A stretch of 64,000 bases of DNA from CAWFPR01 sp963817635 (GCA_963817635.1 CAWFPR010000004.1:1-64000); one strand, 5' to 3'. Counted from the stretch's first letter, positions 40,446 to 49,714 are shown. The notes: a model not told the origin generated them from the sequence alone. Program-made: numbers and translations.

Positions 40446-40952
40446 TCACAGGGCGAACGCCTTCCACGCGAGAACGGCGAACGCGATCGCCAGGCCGATG
40501 ACGGCCCGATACTCGCGGTTCTTCATCGCCCGCGCAAGGCTGAACGGCCGCGCGACGGTTTCGAGCCGGCCGCTCCGATAGTCGGGGTAGGCCGCGCCGA
40601 ACTTCTCCGTCAGGTGCGCCTCTTCGGTGCGCATCGCGGCCGTCAGCGTCACCGCCAGGTACACGACGACAACCGCGGCAACCGCCAGGCTCCAGGCGGC
40701 GATCGCCAGGCCGACGCCCATCACCGTCGAGCCGAGATACAGGGGATGGCGCGTGAACGAGTACGGGCCGGACGAGGTCACTTCCCGTCCCTTTTCGAGA
40801 TGCCCGGCTGCCCAGAGGCGGATCAGCTCCCCCACCGCCGCGACGATCCCGCCGATCGCGAGACTCGCCGGCGTCGGTCGCGCCAGCCACAGCGCCAGGA
40901 GGCCGAGCACGAATCCGGCCGGCACCCGCAGGCGCGCGAGGCGTTGCATCAT
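40446..40952 (-). CDS. Isoprenylcysteine carboxyl methyltransferase-like membrane protein
   Basis: Intact, about 168 residues. Four or five hydrophobic helices (PAGFVLGLLALWLARP, LAIGGIVAAVGELIRLWAAG, GLAIAAWSLAVAAVVVVYLA, VIGLAIAFAVLAWKAFAL) and the ICMT/PEMT motifs TSSGPYSFTRHPLYLGSTVM (SAM binding GPY..RHP.Y) and EEAHLTEKFGAAYPDY. ATG 40952 is preferred. It is last in the LPS operon, 11 bp after waaC. The substrate is unknown; bacterial members methylate small lipids or isoprenoid-like compounds. Confidence 0.75.
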   Translation of the reverse strand: MMQRLARLRVPAGFVLGLLALWLARPTPASLAIGGIVAAVGELIRLWAAGHLEKGREVTSSGPYSFTRHPLYLGSTVMGVGLAIAAWSLAVAAVVVVYLAVTLTAAMRTEEAHLTEKFGAAYPDYRSGRLETVARPFSLARAMKNREYRAVIGLAIAFAVLAWKAFAL

Positions 40953-40962
40953 CGGGGCGTCC

Positions 40963-42005
40963 TCACGGCGCGGTCGCGCCCAGGCGGCGCTGGAGCGCCG
41001 CCGCGACCTCGGCAACCGGCACGTGCGCCAGGCACCAGTCCGTCACATGGCAGCGACGCTCGTAGTGGCAGCGGCAGGACCCGAATCGCGAAATCGTGAG
41101 GTCCGCGGCGGCCCAGGGACCGTTGCGCGCCGGATCGGTCGGGCCGAAGATCGCGACGCACGGCGTGCCCGGCCGCCGCAGCCAGGTGCAGGGGCCCCGT
41201 GTCGCCCGATACCATCAGGCCGGCGGCGCGGCAGAGCGCCAGCAGATCGGACAGATTGGTCGGGGGAGCCATGCGCGCCGTGCCGCCCGACGCGGCGATG
41301 ACCGCGCGCGCGAGCGGCTCCTCGCCCGGGCCCCACAGCACGAAGGCGGGCAGCCCGCGCACTTCGTGCAGGAACGCCGCGATCTCGCCGAAACGCTCCG
41401 CCGGCCAGCGCTTGTTCGGCCAGGCAGCGCCCGGATTGAGCAGGGCGAACGGGGTCCTGCCCCCGAGCGTCGCCACGACGGCCTCCAGCGCGGCCGATGG
41501 CGGCGACGCCAGCGGAAACGTCACCGGCTCGTCGGCTGCGCACGCCGAGCGTGCGGACCAGGCGCAGGTTCTTCGCAATGACGTGCGCGACGTCCGGCTC
41601 GAGCCGCGCGGCGCCCGGCCCGCCTTCGGGCACCTGGCCGCCGGTCGTCGTGTAGAAGGGCCGGGCCGTCTTCTCGCGCAGGTGCCAGATCGAGAAGCCG
41701 AGCACCCGCGACGCGCCCGACATCCGCGCCAGCACCGCCGACTTGAGCAGCCCCTGGAGATCGATCGCCACGTCGTAGCGGACCTGGCGCATCACCGCCG
41801 ATGCCTGGAGCCACCCGGAGAGCGACGGGCGCTCCACCGGGATGACGCGATCGACGACGGTGATGAGATCGACGATCGCCCGATGCTTCGCGTCGACAAC
41901 CCAGTCGATGCGCGCCGAGGGAAACGTCCGCCGCAGCGCCGCCGCGGCCGGAATGGCGTGCACGATGTCGCCAAGCGCGCCGAGCCGCACGATGAGGATG
42001 TTCAT
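40963..42005 (-). CDS. waaC: Lipopolysaccharide heptosyltransferase I, frameshifted
   Basis: GT9 enzyme that adds the first heptose to Kdo-lipid A. N terminus MNILIVRLGALGDIVHAIPA, then IDLQGLLKSAVLARMSGASR; after an indel near 41550 it continues FALLNPGAAWPNKRWPAERF and MVSGDTGPLHLAAAAG, and after another near 41180 it ends GPTDPARNGPWAAAD, SCRCHYERRCHVTDWCLAHV with the stop at 40963. About 348 residues. The frame runs without a stop from rfaE2 into this gene, so it could be translated as a fusion. It is followed by the membrane methyltransferase gene. Confidence 0.85.
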
Positions 42006-42500
42006 CGGCGTGTCGCCGCGGGCGCCGTTCTCGCCGCCTCGGATCCGGCCGAGGAGATCCCGCGTCGAGTGGTCCTTCGGGTCGCCGACGATCGCGATGC
42101 GCCCGCCGTAGCCGAGCACGGTCTCGCGCTCGGGCACGGTCTCGACCGTGTAGTCGGTCCCCTTGCAGTGGACGTCCGGCCTGAGCAGCAGAAGGAGCGG
42201 CGTCACCGTGGGCTCGTGAAAGATGGTCACGTAATCCACGCCGCGCAGCGCCGCGACCAGCTCCGCGCGATCGGCCGCGGGAAGAATCGGCCGGCCCGGG
42301 CCTTTCGCACCAGCCGACCGATCGTCGTTGATCGCGACGACGAGACGATCCGCCTCGGCGGCCGCGGCCTCGAGATAGCGGACGTGCCCGGCGTGCAGCA
42401 GGTCGAAGCAGCCGTTCGCGAACGCGATCGTGAGGCCGCTGCGCCGGTCCTGCTCGACCAGCGCGGCGAGGCGCTCGCGCGAGACGACACGATCAGTCAC
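42006..42500 (-). CDS. rfaE2: D-glycero-beta-D-manno-heptose 1-phosphate adenylyltransferase
   Basis: Nucleotidyltransferase with IAFANGCFDLLHAGHVRYLE (HxGH), VVAINDDRSAGAKGPGRPIL and RPDVHCKGTDYTVETVPERE, and GDPKDHSTRDLLGRIRG at the end, the standard RfaE2/HldE C-domain. GTG start at 42500 overlaps the rfaE1 stop by 8 bp. No stop codon separates it from waaC in this assembly; a stop in the neighbouring frame (CGATGA) overlaps the waaC ATG, so either the genes are fused or one base is missing. About 165 residues if separate. Confidence 0.88.
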
Positions 42501-43545
42501 CGGCGGGTCCTGGCGCGCGGTCCGACGCCACGGCGTGGCGCAGCTCGTCGGCGCTCACCGTCGCGGTGCCGCGCTTCATCACGACAAGGCCGCCGGCGTA
42601 GTTGGCCAGCCGCGCCGCTTCGACGAACGTGGCGCCGGAGGCGAGGGCCAGCGTCATCGTGGCGATGACCGTGTCGCCGGCGCCGGTGACGTCCGCGATC
42701 TGATCCGATCCCGAGATCGGAATGTGCACGGTCCGCACGCCGCGCTCGAACAGCGCCATGCCGCGGCTGCCCCGCGTGACGAGCACCGCCTCGCTGCGCG
42801 TCCGGTCCAGGAGCGCCCGTCCCGCCTTCTCGAGCACGCGCGTGTTCTCGCCGATCCTGACGCCGAACAGGTGTTCGACTTCCGATTCGTTCGGGGTGCA
42901 GGCGGTGATCGCCCGATAGTCGAGCAGGGCGTAGCGCGAATCGACGAGGACCGGCGGCACGCGCCGTCCACGGCGCCGCAGCTTCGCGCGCGCCCGGCGG
43001 ACGAGCGCCGGCGTCACGATTCCGCTGCCGTAGTCCGACACCAGCAGCGCGTCGGCACGCGACGCCGCCGCGAGCAGCCGCGTCTCGAGCGCGCGGCGAT
43101 CCGCCTCGCCGGGCGCGGCGCCCGACGACCGATCGATGCGGACGACCTGCTGCTTCGCCGAATGGACGCCGCCGGCCAGGATGCGCGTCTTGGTCGGCGT
43201 CCTGAAGCCGCGCGGCCGCACGATGCCTCGCACGTCCACGTGCGCGCCGAGGACGTCGGCGAGGCGGTCGCCCGTCGCGTCGCGGCCGAGCACGCCCACC
43301 GCCGACGCCGATCCGCCCAGTGCCGCGACGTTGTTCGCCGCGTTGCCGGCGCCGCCCGGCACGATCTCGGTCGAGTCGTAGTTCAGGATCAGCACCGGCG
43401 CTTCGCGCGACACGCGCGCGATGTCGCCGTAGATGAACTCGTCCACGATCAGGTCGCCGACCACGGCGACGCGGACGCCGCGGAAGCCGTCGATAATCGT
43501 GAAGAGCCGTTCGGGATCCACTGCCGTCCTGTGATCTGCCATCAT
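42493..43545 (-). CDS. rfaE1: D-glycero-beta-D-manno-heptose-7-phosphate kinase
   Basis: Intact, about 350 residues, PfkB family. VVGDLIVDEFIYGDIARVSR, PGGAGNAANNVAALGGSASA, ALLVSDYGSGIVTPALVRR, ACTPNESEVEHLFG and the catalytic DVTGAGDTVIATMTLALASG are those of RfaE1/HldE N-domain. It phosphorylates C1 of heptose 7-phosphate. The ATG at 43545 overlaps the gmhB stop. Kinase and adenylyltransferase are separate genes here, not the fused HldE of E. coli. Confidence 0.92.
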   Translation of the reverse strand: MMADHRTAVDPERLFTIIDGFRGVRVAVVGDLIVDEFIYGDIARVSREAPVLILNYDSTEIVPGGAGNAANNVAALGGSASAVGVLGRDATGDRLADVLGAHVDVRGIVRPRGFRTPTKTRILAGGVHSAKQQVVRIDRSSGAAPGEADRRALETRLLAAASRADALLVSDYGSGIVTPALVRRARAKLRRRGRRVPPVLVDSRYALLDYRAITACTPNESEVEHLFGVRIGENTRVLEKAGRALLDRTRSEAVLVTRGSRGMALFERGVRTVHIPISGSDQIADVTGAGDTVIATMTLALASGATFVEAARLANYAGGLVVMKRGTATVSADELRHAVASDRAPGPAGD

Positions 43546-44105
43546 GCCTGACCGAGAATCCACGCCGCCGCGCCCGCGAGGTTATCGGCCACCGCGTAGC
43601 CGGTGAGCCCGGGCGGCGGCGCCTGTTCGATACGGGCGCCGTACCCCGTTCGCACCAGCACGCCGCGCGCGCCGACCGCCATGCCGGCCTGCAGATCGTG
43701 CCACCGATCGCCCACCGTGAACGAACGCCGCAGATCGAGATCCCGATCGGAAGCGGCCTGGCGGAACAACCCCGGCGAGGGCTTCCGGCACTCGCACGTC
43801 ACGCGGAACCGCTCGACGATTCCCTGTGGATGATGCGGGCAGTGATAGAAGGCGTCGATCCGGCCGCCGCCCCGCGCCACCCGGTCGCCAATCACCCGCG
43901 AGACCTCCGCGACGAACGGCTCCTCGACGATGCCGCGCGCGATGCCGGCCTGGTTGGTGATCACGACCACGGCGAAGCCCGCGCGGTTCAGCAGCCGGAT
44001 CGCGTCGACGGCGAACGGAAAGAACCTGAGGCGCTCGAGGCGCTCCAGGTATCCGGCCTCTTCGATGATCGTGCCGTCCCGATCGAGGAACACGGCTGGT
44101 TTCAT
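43542..44105 (-). CDS. gmhB: D-glycero-beta-D-manno-heptose 1,7-bisphosphate 7-phosphatase
   Basis: Intact, 187 residues. HAD phosphatase with MKPAVFLDRDGTIIEEAGYL, VVITNQAGIARGI and the zinc loop CPHHPQG...CECRKPSPG (Cys-x-His...Cys-x-Cys), then SFTVGDRWHDLQAGMAVGAR. It removes the 7-phosphate in ADP-heptose synthesis. ATGA overlap with waaF upstream and with rfaE1 downstream. The gmhA isomerase and hldD epimerase are not in the window. Confidence 0.92.
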   Translation of the reverse strand: MKPAVFLDRDGTIIEEAGYLERLERLRFFPFAVDAIRLLNRAGFAVVVITNQAGIARGIVEEPFVAEVSRVIGDRVARGGGRIDAFYHCPHHPQGIVERFRVTCECRKPSPGLFRQAASDRDLDLRRSFTVGDRWHDLQAGMAVGARGVLVRTGYGARIEQAPPPGLTGYAVADNLAGAAAWILGQA

Positions 44106-45113
44106 AACCGGGCGTTCAGCGCCTCGAACACGTCGCTCACGGCAATGCCTTTCATGCAGCGGTGATCGATCGGGCAGTCGCGAAGCATGCAGGGGCGGCA
44201 GAACACGTGGTGCACGATCACCTCGTGCGGGCCGAGCGGCGCCGTGACGCGATCGTCGGTCGGCCCGAAGACCGCGGTCACCGGCACGCCGATGGCGGCC
44301 GCCAGGTGCATCGCGCCGGAGTCGTTCGACACGAACGCGCGGCACCGGGCCAGCACGCCCGCAAGCTGCCGCAGGTCCGTCCATCCGATCAGATTGACGA
44401 CGCGGGCGTCCGGCGGCAGCAGGGATTCTATCTCACGGCCGGCTCCCCGGTCTCCGCCGGAGCCCACCAGGACGCTGACCGCGTGGCGCTCGCGGGAGAC
44501 GCGGGTGATGAGCTCGGCGACGCGTGCCGGGGGCCACCGTTTCGCGTGGCCGTAGGCGGCGCCCGGCGCGAAACCCACCAGCAGGTCGTCGGCGTGCAGC
44601 CCGCGCCGCGCAAGCAGGTCGTGGGCGCGCCGCAGCGTCTCGGGACGCACGGCGAGCGACGGCAGGCGGGTCGGGCGCCGGGAGGCCGAGCCCCCGCACG
44701 AGCGCGAGATAGTAGGCCGACTGATGCATCACCTCCGACGGGCGCCCTACGGAGCGGGTCAGCAGCAGGCGCCGCAATCCCGCGCCGTAGCCCCAGCGCG
44801 CGGGAATGCCGGCCTGCCGCGCCACCCACGCGGCGCCGAGGGAATTGGGAAACAGCACCGCGGTGTCGAAGGACCCGGCTGCCAGCTCGCTCGCCTCCCG
44901 ATCGCGGCGCGCGATCACCACGATCTCGTCCTGTCGCGCGATCGTGTTCTCCTCGAAGAGCGAAGCGATGGATGCGGGAGCCGCGATCGCGATGCGCGTG
45001 GCCGGAAACGCCGCCCGGACCGCCGCCGCGGCCGGCAGCGCCATCACGGCGTCCCCCAGCCAGTTGGGCATGCGCAGCACCAGCCGCTCCGAATCCGTGA
45101 GGACGGTCGTCAT
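44102..45113 (-). CDS. waaF: Lipopolysaccharide heptosyltransferase II, one frameshift
   Basis: GT9 enzyme that adds the second core heptose. N-terminal half LVLRMPNWLGDAVMALPAAA and DTAVLFPNSLGAAWVARQAG (WaaF-type NWxGD). After an indel near 44665 it reads VGFAPGAAYGHAKRWPPARV, CRAFVSNDSGAMHLAAAIGV and FGPTDDRVTAPLGPHE, with a Cys-rich end FCRPCMLRDCPIDHRCM, as expected. About 337 residues. The start overlaps the lpxL stop and the stop overlaps gmhB. Confidence 0.9.
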
Positions 45114-46108
45114 TCGCCCGTGCGCTCCTCGCGCCCGGCGGCCGGGAACATGCCGCCCACGCCGTCGGCCGACGGCCGATCGCGCCAGCGGCGGTGCATC
45201 CAGAGCCAGAGATCGGGATAACGGCGCACGTACATCTCGAGCACGTCCGTGCAGCGCTGGGTGAAATCGTGCACGGCGGCTTCGTCCCCGGCCGCCGGCG
45301 GTTCGACGGGATGCTCGTACACCATGCGGAACCGCCCGCCCGGCAGCGGCAGGGCGAAGACCGGCACGACCGGCGCGCCGGTCCGCAGCGCGAGCGCCGC
45401 CAGCGCGGACGTCGTCGCGGCCGGGCGGTTGAAGAACTCCACATAGACCGCGTCAGCCGTCGCGATGTGCTGATCGATCAGCACGGCGACAGCCTGGTTC
45501 GCCTCGAGCGCGCGCATGACGCGCCGCACCGCGCCGCGCCGGTAGATCACGGTGTTCCCCGTGCGCCCCCGCACCGATTCGAGCAGATCGTGGAGCAGCG
45601 GGTTGTCGAGCGGACGGGCGAGCACGGCGATGGGCCGGAGGCGCAGCGCATGCACGAGCGCGTTGATTTCCCAGAAGCCGAAATGACCGGTGAACAGCAG
45701 GACGCCGCGCCCCTGCGCGTGCGCGTGCAGGACGTGGTCTTCCCCCACGAACTCGACCGAGGCAAGCATCTGCTGCGGCGTCATCGTGCTGAACTTCAAC
45801 AGCACAGCCAGCAGGTGCCCGAAATGCGCGAACATGTCGCGCGCAATCACACGGCACTCCGCCTCGGACCGGATCGGGAACGCCGCGCGGAGGTTGGCGA
45901 CGGCGAGCCGCCGATGGCCGCGATCGAGCAGGTAGAAGGCGCGGCCGAGCAGCGTGCCGGCGGCGAGCACGGCCCGCATGGGCAGCACCCGGACGACCGC
46001 CACGACGCTGACCACCGCGCCGTATTCCAGGCGATGGCGCAGCGACGGGCGCGGACGGACGGGCGCATTGGCCGGCCCTTTCGGGTCGCCAGCCTGATGG
46101 TCACTCAA
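45110..46108 (-). CDS. lpxL: Lipid A acyltransferase, LpxL/HtrB family
   Basis: Intact, 332 residues. N-terminal membrane segment (YGAVVSVVAVVRVLPMRAVL), catalytic HFGFWE (His-x4-Glu) within LLFTGHFGFWEINAL, AVAVLIDQHIATADAVYVEF, and RRYPDLWLWMHRRWRDRP near the end, all family hallmarks. It adds a secondary acyl chain to lipid A or its precursor at the inner membrane. The start is TTG at 46108, overlapping the lpxK stop by 8 bp. Confidence 0.88.
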   Translation of the reverse strand: MSDHQAGDPKGPANAPVRPRPSLRHRLEYGAVVSVVAVVRVLPMRAVLAAGTLLGRAFYLLDRGHRRLAVANLRAAFPIRSEAECRVIARDMFAHFGHLLAVLLKFSTMTPQQMLASVEFVGEDHVLHAHAQGRGVLLFTGHFGFWEINALVHALRLRPIAVLARPLDNPLLHDLLESVRGRTGNTVIYRRGAVRRVMRALEANQAVAVLIDQHIATADAVYVEFFNRPAATTSALAALALRTGAPVVPVFALPLPGGRFRMVYEHPVEPPAAGDEAAVHDFTQRCTDVLEMYVRRYPDLWLWMHRRWRDRPSADGVGGMFPAAGREERTGE

Positions 46109-47077
46109 GGATGATGTCGCGAGCCGCCGAGAGCGAGTCGGCGAGCCAGTGCCGGAACTCGGGTAGCGGATACGGCTCCATTGTAAGCGGCACGAAGCCG
46201 ATGGGGATCGGAAACGGGCGGAATGGCAGCAGCCGGACGTAGTCCTTCTCGGTCGTCAGCACCCCGACCGCCCCGGCGGCCTGGGCGTCGTCGAAGATCC
46301 GGCGAACGTCGCGGGGGGTGTAGGTGTGGTGGTCGCGGAAGGCGATCGTGAGGCGGACGTCGAGGCCCGAGCTCCCGGAGATCCTCGAAAAACGCCTGCG
46401 GCGCGGCGATGCCCGCACACGCGAGGAGCGGGCCGCGGCGCTCGATCGTGGGTCGTCCGAGGTCGCGGATGGCGCGGAACACCGGCACGTCGCCGCGCGA
46501 CGCCATCGAGCTGCACCTCGTCGTCCACGGCGACGATGGCGTCGGCGGCAACGAGCGTATCCAGCGGCTCGCGCAGGTGGCCGGATGGCAGCGTCAGCGG
46601 CTGCGCGATGTCGTCGCGGCCGACCAGGACGATGTCGATGTCGCGTTCGAGCTGGAGGTGCTGGAACCCGTCGTCCAGCACGTGGACCGTCGCGCCGAAG
46701 CGGTGCTCGGCCAGGCAGCCCGCGAGGTACCGATCGGCCGACACGAGCACCGACGCGCCGGGCAACTGCCGGGCGAGCATGAACGGCTCGTCTCCCGATC
46801 GCGCCACGTCGGCGCGCATGCCGCCCGGATCGCGCACGACGACGACGCCGTCAGCCGCCTCACGCCGCCCGTAGCCGCGGCTGAGCACCGCGGGCGTTTC
46901 CCCCATCTCGATCAGCAGCCGCGCGATCGTCGCCGCCGTCGGCGTCTTGCCGCGCCCCCCGACCGCGAGGTTGCCCACGCTGATCACCGGCCGGCGCAGC
47001 CGGCGGCGCAGGTCCGGCCGCGCGGCATATCGCTCGCGGCGGCGGCGCACGATGGCGGCGTATAGCGTTGACAACAT
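46101..47077 (-). CDS. lpxK: Tetraacyldisaccharide 4'-kinase, two frameshifts
   Basis: Begins MLSTLYAAIVRRRRERYAAR, then PVISVGNLAVGGRGKTPTAA (Walker A), GYGRREAADG, GDEPFMLARQLPGASVLVSA and HVLDDGFQHLQLERDIDIVL, diagnostic of LpxK. Indels near 46505 and 46375 split the last third, which reconstructs to VRLTIAFRDHHTYTPRDVRR and GVLTTEKDYVRLLPFRPFPI. About 325 residues. It phosphorylates the 4'-position of lipid A. A palindrome TGACAA-CA-TTGTCA (47069-47082) covers its start codon. The gene is separated from waaA by a mobile-like element. Confidence 0.88.
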
Positions 47078-47111
47078 TGTCAGTCAGGGCGCGAGCGATA
47101 GCGAGCCAGAT

Positions 47112-47265
47112 TAGGGCCGTCCGGAAATAACTGCGCCATTCTGGCGGCCGATGCATCCGCCTCGCGGCGTTGCTCGTCGGTCACATGCGCCCGGCATGCT
47201 CCCTCCTCGCGCGATCCGGGCGCCTCGGCGGCCAGAATCACTCACTTATTTCCGGACGGGCCCTA
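47112..47265. mobile_element. MITE/REP-like element with 38-bp imperfect inverted ends
   Basis: The left end TAGGGCCGTCCGGAAATAAC at 47112 continues to 47149 and matches the right end (47227-47265 read in reverse: TAGGGCCCGTCCGGAAATAA, then GTGAGTGATTCTGGC). Total 154 bp with no ORF of its own. The right end supplies the last residues and TAA stop of waaA (47246). The same outer core occurs as a fused palindrome at 26918-26943. Confidence 0.6.
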
Positions 47266-48595
47266 CCCTTCCGGAACGGTCGTACACCGCCCCCGGCATG
47301 TCCGGCGGCACCAGCTGGGCGATCGCCGCCAGGCTCTTCGTGCGCGCGCCGCGATTGGCTTCCACCAGCGCCCGCGCCGCGGCGCCCAGGCTCGCCCGCT
47401 TCACCGGGTCGCCGAGCAGATCCAGCAGCACCGGCTCGAGCGCCGCGCCGGTGTGCACCTGGATGGCCGCGCCGTGATCGAGGAACGTGCGCGCGATCTC
47501 GGCGAAGTTCTGCATGTACGGACCAAAGACAATTGGCTTGCCGAACACCGCGGGCTCCAGGATATTGTGGCCTCCGGCATCGACGAGGCTGCCGCCGACG
47601 AAGACCGCGGTCGCCACCTGGTAGAGCTGCGCCAGCTCGCCGATCGTGTCGAGCACGACCACGTCGTATCGCGGCTCGTGATCGACGCGCAGCTCGCTCC
47701 GCCGCGCGACCTGCCAGCCGGAGCGGCGCGCCATGCGCTCGACCTCGTCGAACCGCTCGGGCTTGCGCGGCGCGATGATGAGCAGCGCCGTGGTCATCGT
47801 CGCGCGGATGCGCTGGAACGCCTCGAGCACGTGCTCGTCCTCGCCCTTGAGGGTGCTGGCGGCGATGACGACGGGACGGTCGGGGCTGATGCGGAAGTAC
47901 CGCAGGATACGGTGGCGACCGAGATCCGCGGCGGCGCTGGCGCCCGGGATCTCGAGCGAGTCGAACTTGAGCGACCCGGTCACGACCACGCGATCGCGGT
48001 CGGCGCCGATGTCGACGATCCGGCGCGCCGCCTCTTCGCTCTGCATGCAGAAGCGATCGACGTCGCGCAGCACGCGGCGGAAGAACCAGCGCGCGAGGCG
48101 GTACCGCGGATACGCGCGCGACGAGATGCGGCCGTTGACGAGCATCGTCTTCACGCCGGCATCGCGGCAGGCGCGCAGGAGGTTCGGCCAGATCTCGGTC
48201 TCCATCATGATGAAGAGCCGCGGCTTCACCAGCCGCAGCGTCCGCCGGACGATGAAGCCGATGTCGAAGGGGAAGTAGAACGCCGCGTCCACGTACTGGA
48301 GGTTGTTCTTCGCGATCTCCTGTCCGGTCATCGTCGTCGTCGAGAGGAACAGGCGCAGCCGCGGGTAGCGGCTGCGCAGTTCCGGCAGGAGCGCGCGCGC
48401 CGTGAGCACTTCGCCGACCGACACGGCGTGAATCCAGATGGACTCGTCGCCGTCCAGGTTGAAGGAGACCGGCAGGTAGCCGAGACGCTGCGGCAGACTC
48501 CTGACGTACTTCCGGTACCGTACGGCCTGGTAAATCAGGTACGGAGACACGACGACGAAGAACGCCACGATCAGGACGCTGTAGAGCGCGTACAT
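47246..48595 (-). CDS. waaA: 3-deoxy-D-manno-octulosonic acid transferase
   Basis: Intact, about 449 residues. N-terminal membrane anchor MYALYSVLIVAFFVVVSPYL, then ESIWIHAVSVGEVLTARALL (the Glu of VGE is the catalytic base), FLSTTTMTGQEIAKN, METEIWPNLLRACRDAGVK, GSLKFDSLEIPGASA and FVGGSLVDAGGHNILEPAVF. It transfers Kdo from CMP-Kdo to lipid IVA. ATG 48595 fits the family start; a GTG at 48613 would overlap the putative -10 box. The C-terminal GPVRK and stop come from the adjacent repeat element. First gene of the LPS operon. Confidence 0.92.
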   Translation of the reverse strand: MYALYSVLIVAFFVVVSPYLIYQAVRYRKYVRSLPQRLGYLPVSFNLDGDESIWIHAVSVGEVLTARALLPELRSRYPRLRLFLSTTTMTGQEIAKNNLQYVDAAFYFPFDIGFIVRRTLRLVKPRLFIMMETEIWPNLLRACRDAGVKTMLVNGRISSRAYPRYRLARWFFRRVLRDVDRFCMQSEEAARRIVDIGADRDRVVVTGSLKFDSLEIPGASAAADLGRHRILRYFRISPDRPVVIAASTLKGEDEHVLEAFQRIRATMTTALLIIAPRKPERFDEVERMARRSGWQVARRSELRVDHEPRYDVVVLDTIGELAQLYQVATAVFVGGSLVDAGGHNILEPAVFGKPIVFGPYMQNFAEIARTFLDHGAAIQVHTGAALEPVLLDLLGDPVKRASLGAAARALVEANRGARTKSLAAIAQLVPPDMPGAVYDRSGRVGPVRK

Positions 48596-48611
48596 CTTGG
48601 AGAATCGATTC

Positions 48612-48641
48612 ACTGTAGTCCGGCGTTTGACCGGCGTGCAA
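48612..48641 (-). promoter_or_regulatory. Putative waaA operon promoter
   Basis: On the minus strand TTGCAC (48636-48641), an 18-bp spacer and TACAGT (48612-48617), placing the transcription start near 48605, 10 bp before ATG 48595. It overlaps the divergent gap promoter. Confidence 0.4.
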
Positions 48642-48656
48642 GCCGTTCATTAGACT
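48627..48656 (+). promoter_or_regulatory. Putative gap operon promoter
   Basis: TTGACC (48627-48632), an 18-bp spacer, TAGACT (48651-48656), about 50 bp before the gap ATG and with GGGAGG at the ribosome site. It would serve gap-pgk-tpiA. Confidence 0.45.
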
Positions 48657-48706
48657 TAACTGTTTCGCGTGCGGAAGGCCGCGCGGCGGGGCGTGGGAGG
48701 AATCGT

Positions 48707-49714
48707 ATGGCCATCAAAGTTGGAATCAACGGGTTCGGGCGCATCGGCCGCAACATCATGCGCGCGGCAATGGGCGACAGCGGCATCGACTTCGTCGCCG
48801 TCAACGACCTCACCAGCGCGCAAACGCTCGCCCATCTGCTGAAATACGACTCGATTCTCGGAAACCTGCACGCCGACATCTCGGCGACCGGCGACCGGAT
48901 CCGCGTCGACAACGACGAATTCCAGGTCCTCTCCGTGAAGGACCCGGCCCAGCTGCCGTGGAAGGCGCTCGGCGTGGACGTCGTCTTCGAATCCACGGGG
49001 CTCTTCACCAAGCGCGACGACGCGGCCAAACACCTGGCGGCGGGGGCAAAGAAGGTCATCATCACCGCGCCGGCCAAGGGACCCGACTTCAGCGTCGTCC
49101 TGGGCGTCAACGAAGGGAAGTACGACGCGGGCAAGCACCAGATCATCTCGAACGCGTCGTGCACCACCAACTGCCTGGCGCCGGTCGCGAAGGTGATTCA
49201 CGAGAACTTCGGCATCCGCAAGGGCTGGATGACGACCGTGCACTCCTACACCAACGACCAGCAGCTGCTCGACCTGCCCCACAAGGACCTGCGGCGCGCC
49301 CGCGCGGCGGCGCTGTCGATCATCCCGACGACGACCGGCGCCGCCAGCGCGGTCGGCGAGGTCATGCCCGAGATCAAGGGACGGCTGGACGGCATCTCGA
49401 TGCGCGTGCCGACACCGAACGTCTCGGTCGTGGACCTGGCGGTGCTCGTCGACAAGAAGACGACCAGGGACGAGGTGAATGCCGCGTTCAAGGCGGCCGC
49501 CGACGGGCCGCTGAAGGGCATCCTCCAGTACGAGACGGCGCCGCTCGTGTCGATCGACTTCCGCGGCAACCCGCACTCGTCGATTCTGGACTCGGCCTAC
49601 ACGGGCGTGATGGACGGGGACTTCGTGAAGATCCTGTCCTGGTACGACAACGAGTGGGGCTATTCGAACCGCTGCGTGGATCTGCTCCGCTTCATCGTCA
49701 AGAAAGGGCTGTAA
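48707..49714 (+). CDS. gap: Glyceraldehyde-3-phosphate dehydrogenase, type I
   Basis: Intact, 335 residues. NAD site KVGINGFGRIGRNIMRAAMG, catalytic Cys in ISNASCTTNCLAPVAKVI, His in TVHSYTNDQQLLDLPHKDLR, and the C-terminal SWYDNEWGYSNRCVDLLRFI. It converts GAP to 1,3-bisphosphoglycerate in glycolysis. GGGAGG lies 7 bp before the ATG. It overlaps the pgk start (TAATG), so the two are translationally coupled. Confidence 0.97.
   Translation: MAIKVGINGFGRIGRNIMRAAMGDSGIDFVAVNDLTSAQTLAHLLKYDSILGNLHADISATGDRIRVDNDEFQVLSVKDPAQLPWKALGVDVVFESTGLFTKRDDAAKHLAAGAKKVIITAPAKGPDFSVVLGVNEGKYDAGKHQIISNASCTTNCLAPVAKVIHENFGIRKGWMTTVHSYTNDQQLLDLPHKDLRRARAAALSIIPTTTGAASAVGEVMPEIKGRLDGISMRVPTPNVSVVDLAVLVDKKTTRDEVNAAFKAAADGPLKGILQYETAPLVSIDFRGNPHSSILDSAYTGVMDGDFVKILSWYDNEWGYSNRCVDLLRFIVKKGL

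Noticed and set aside
47453..48640. A long plus-strand frame opposite waaA, continuous with gap
   Set aside because: The real gap start is ATG 48707 with GGGAGG; the upstream part is the antisense shadow of waaA.
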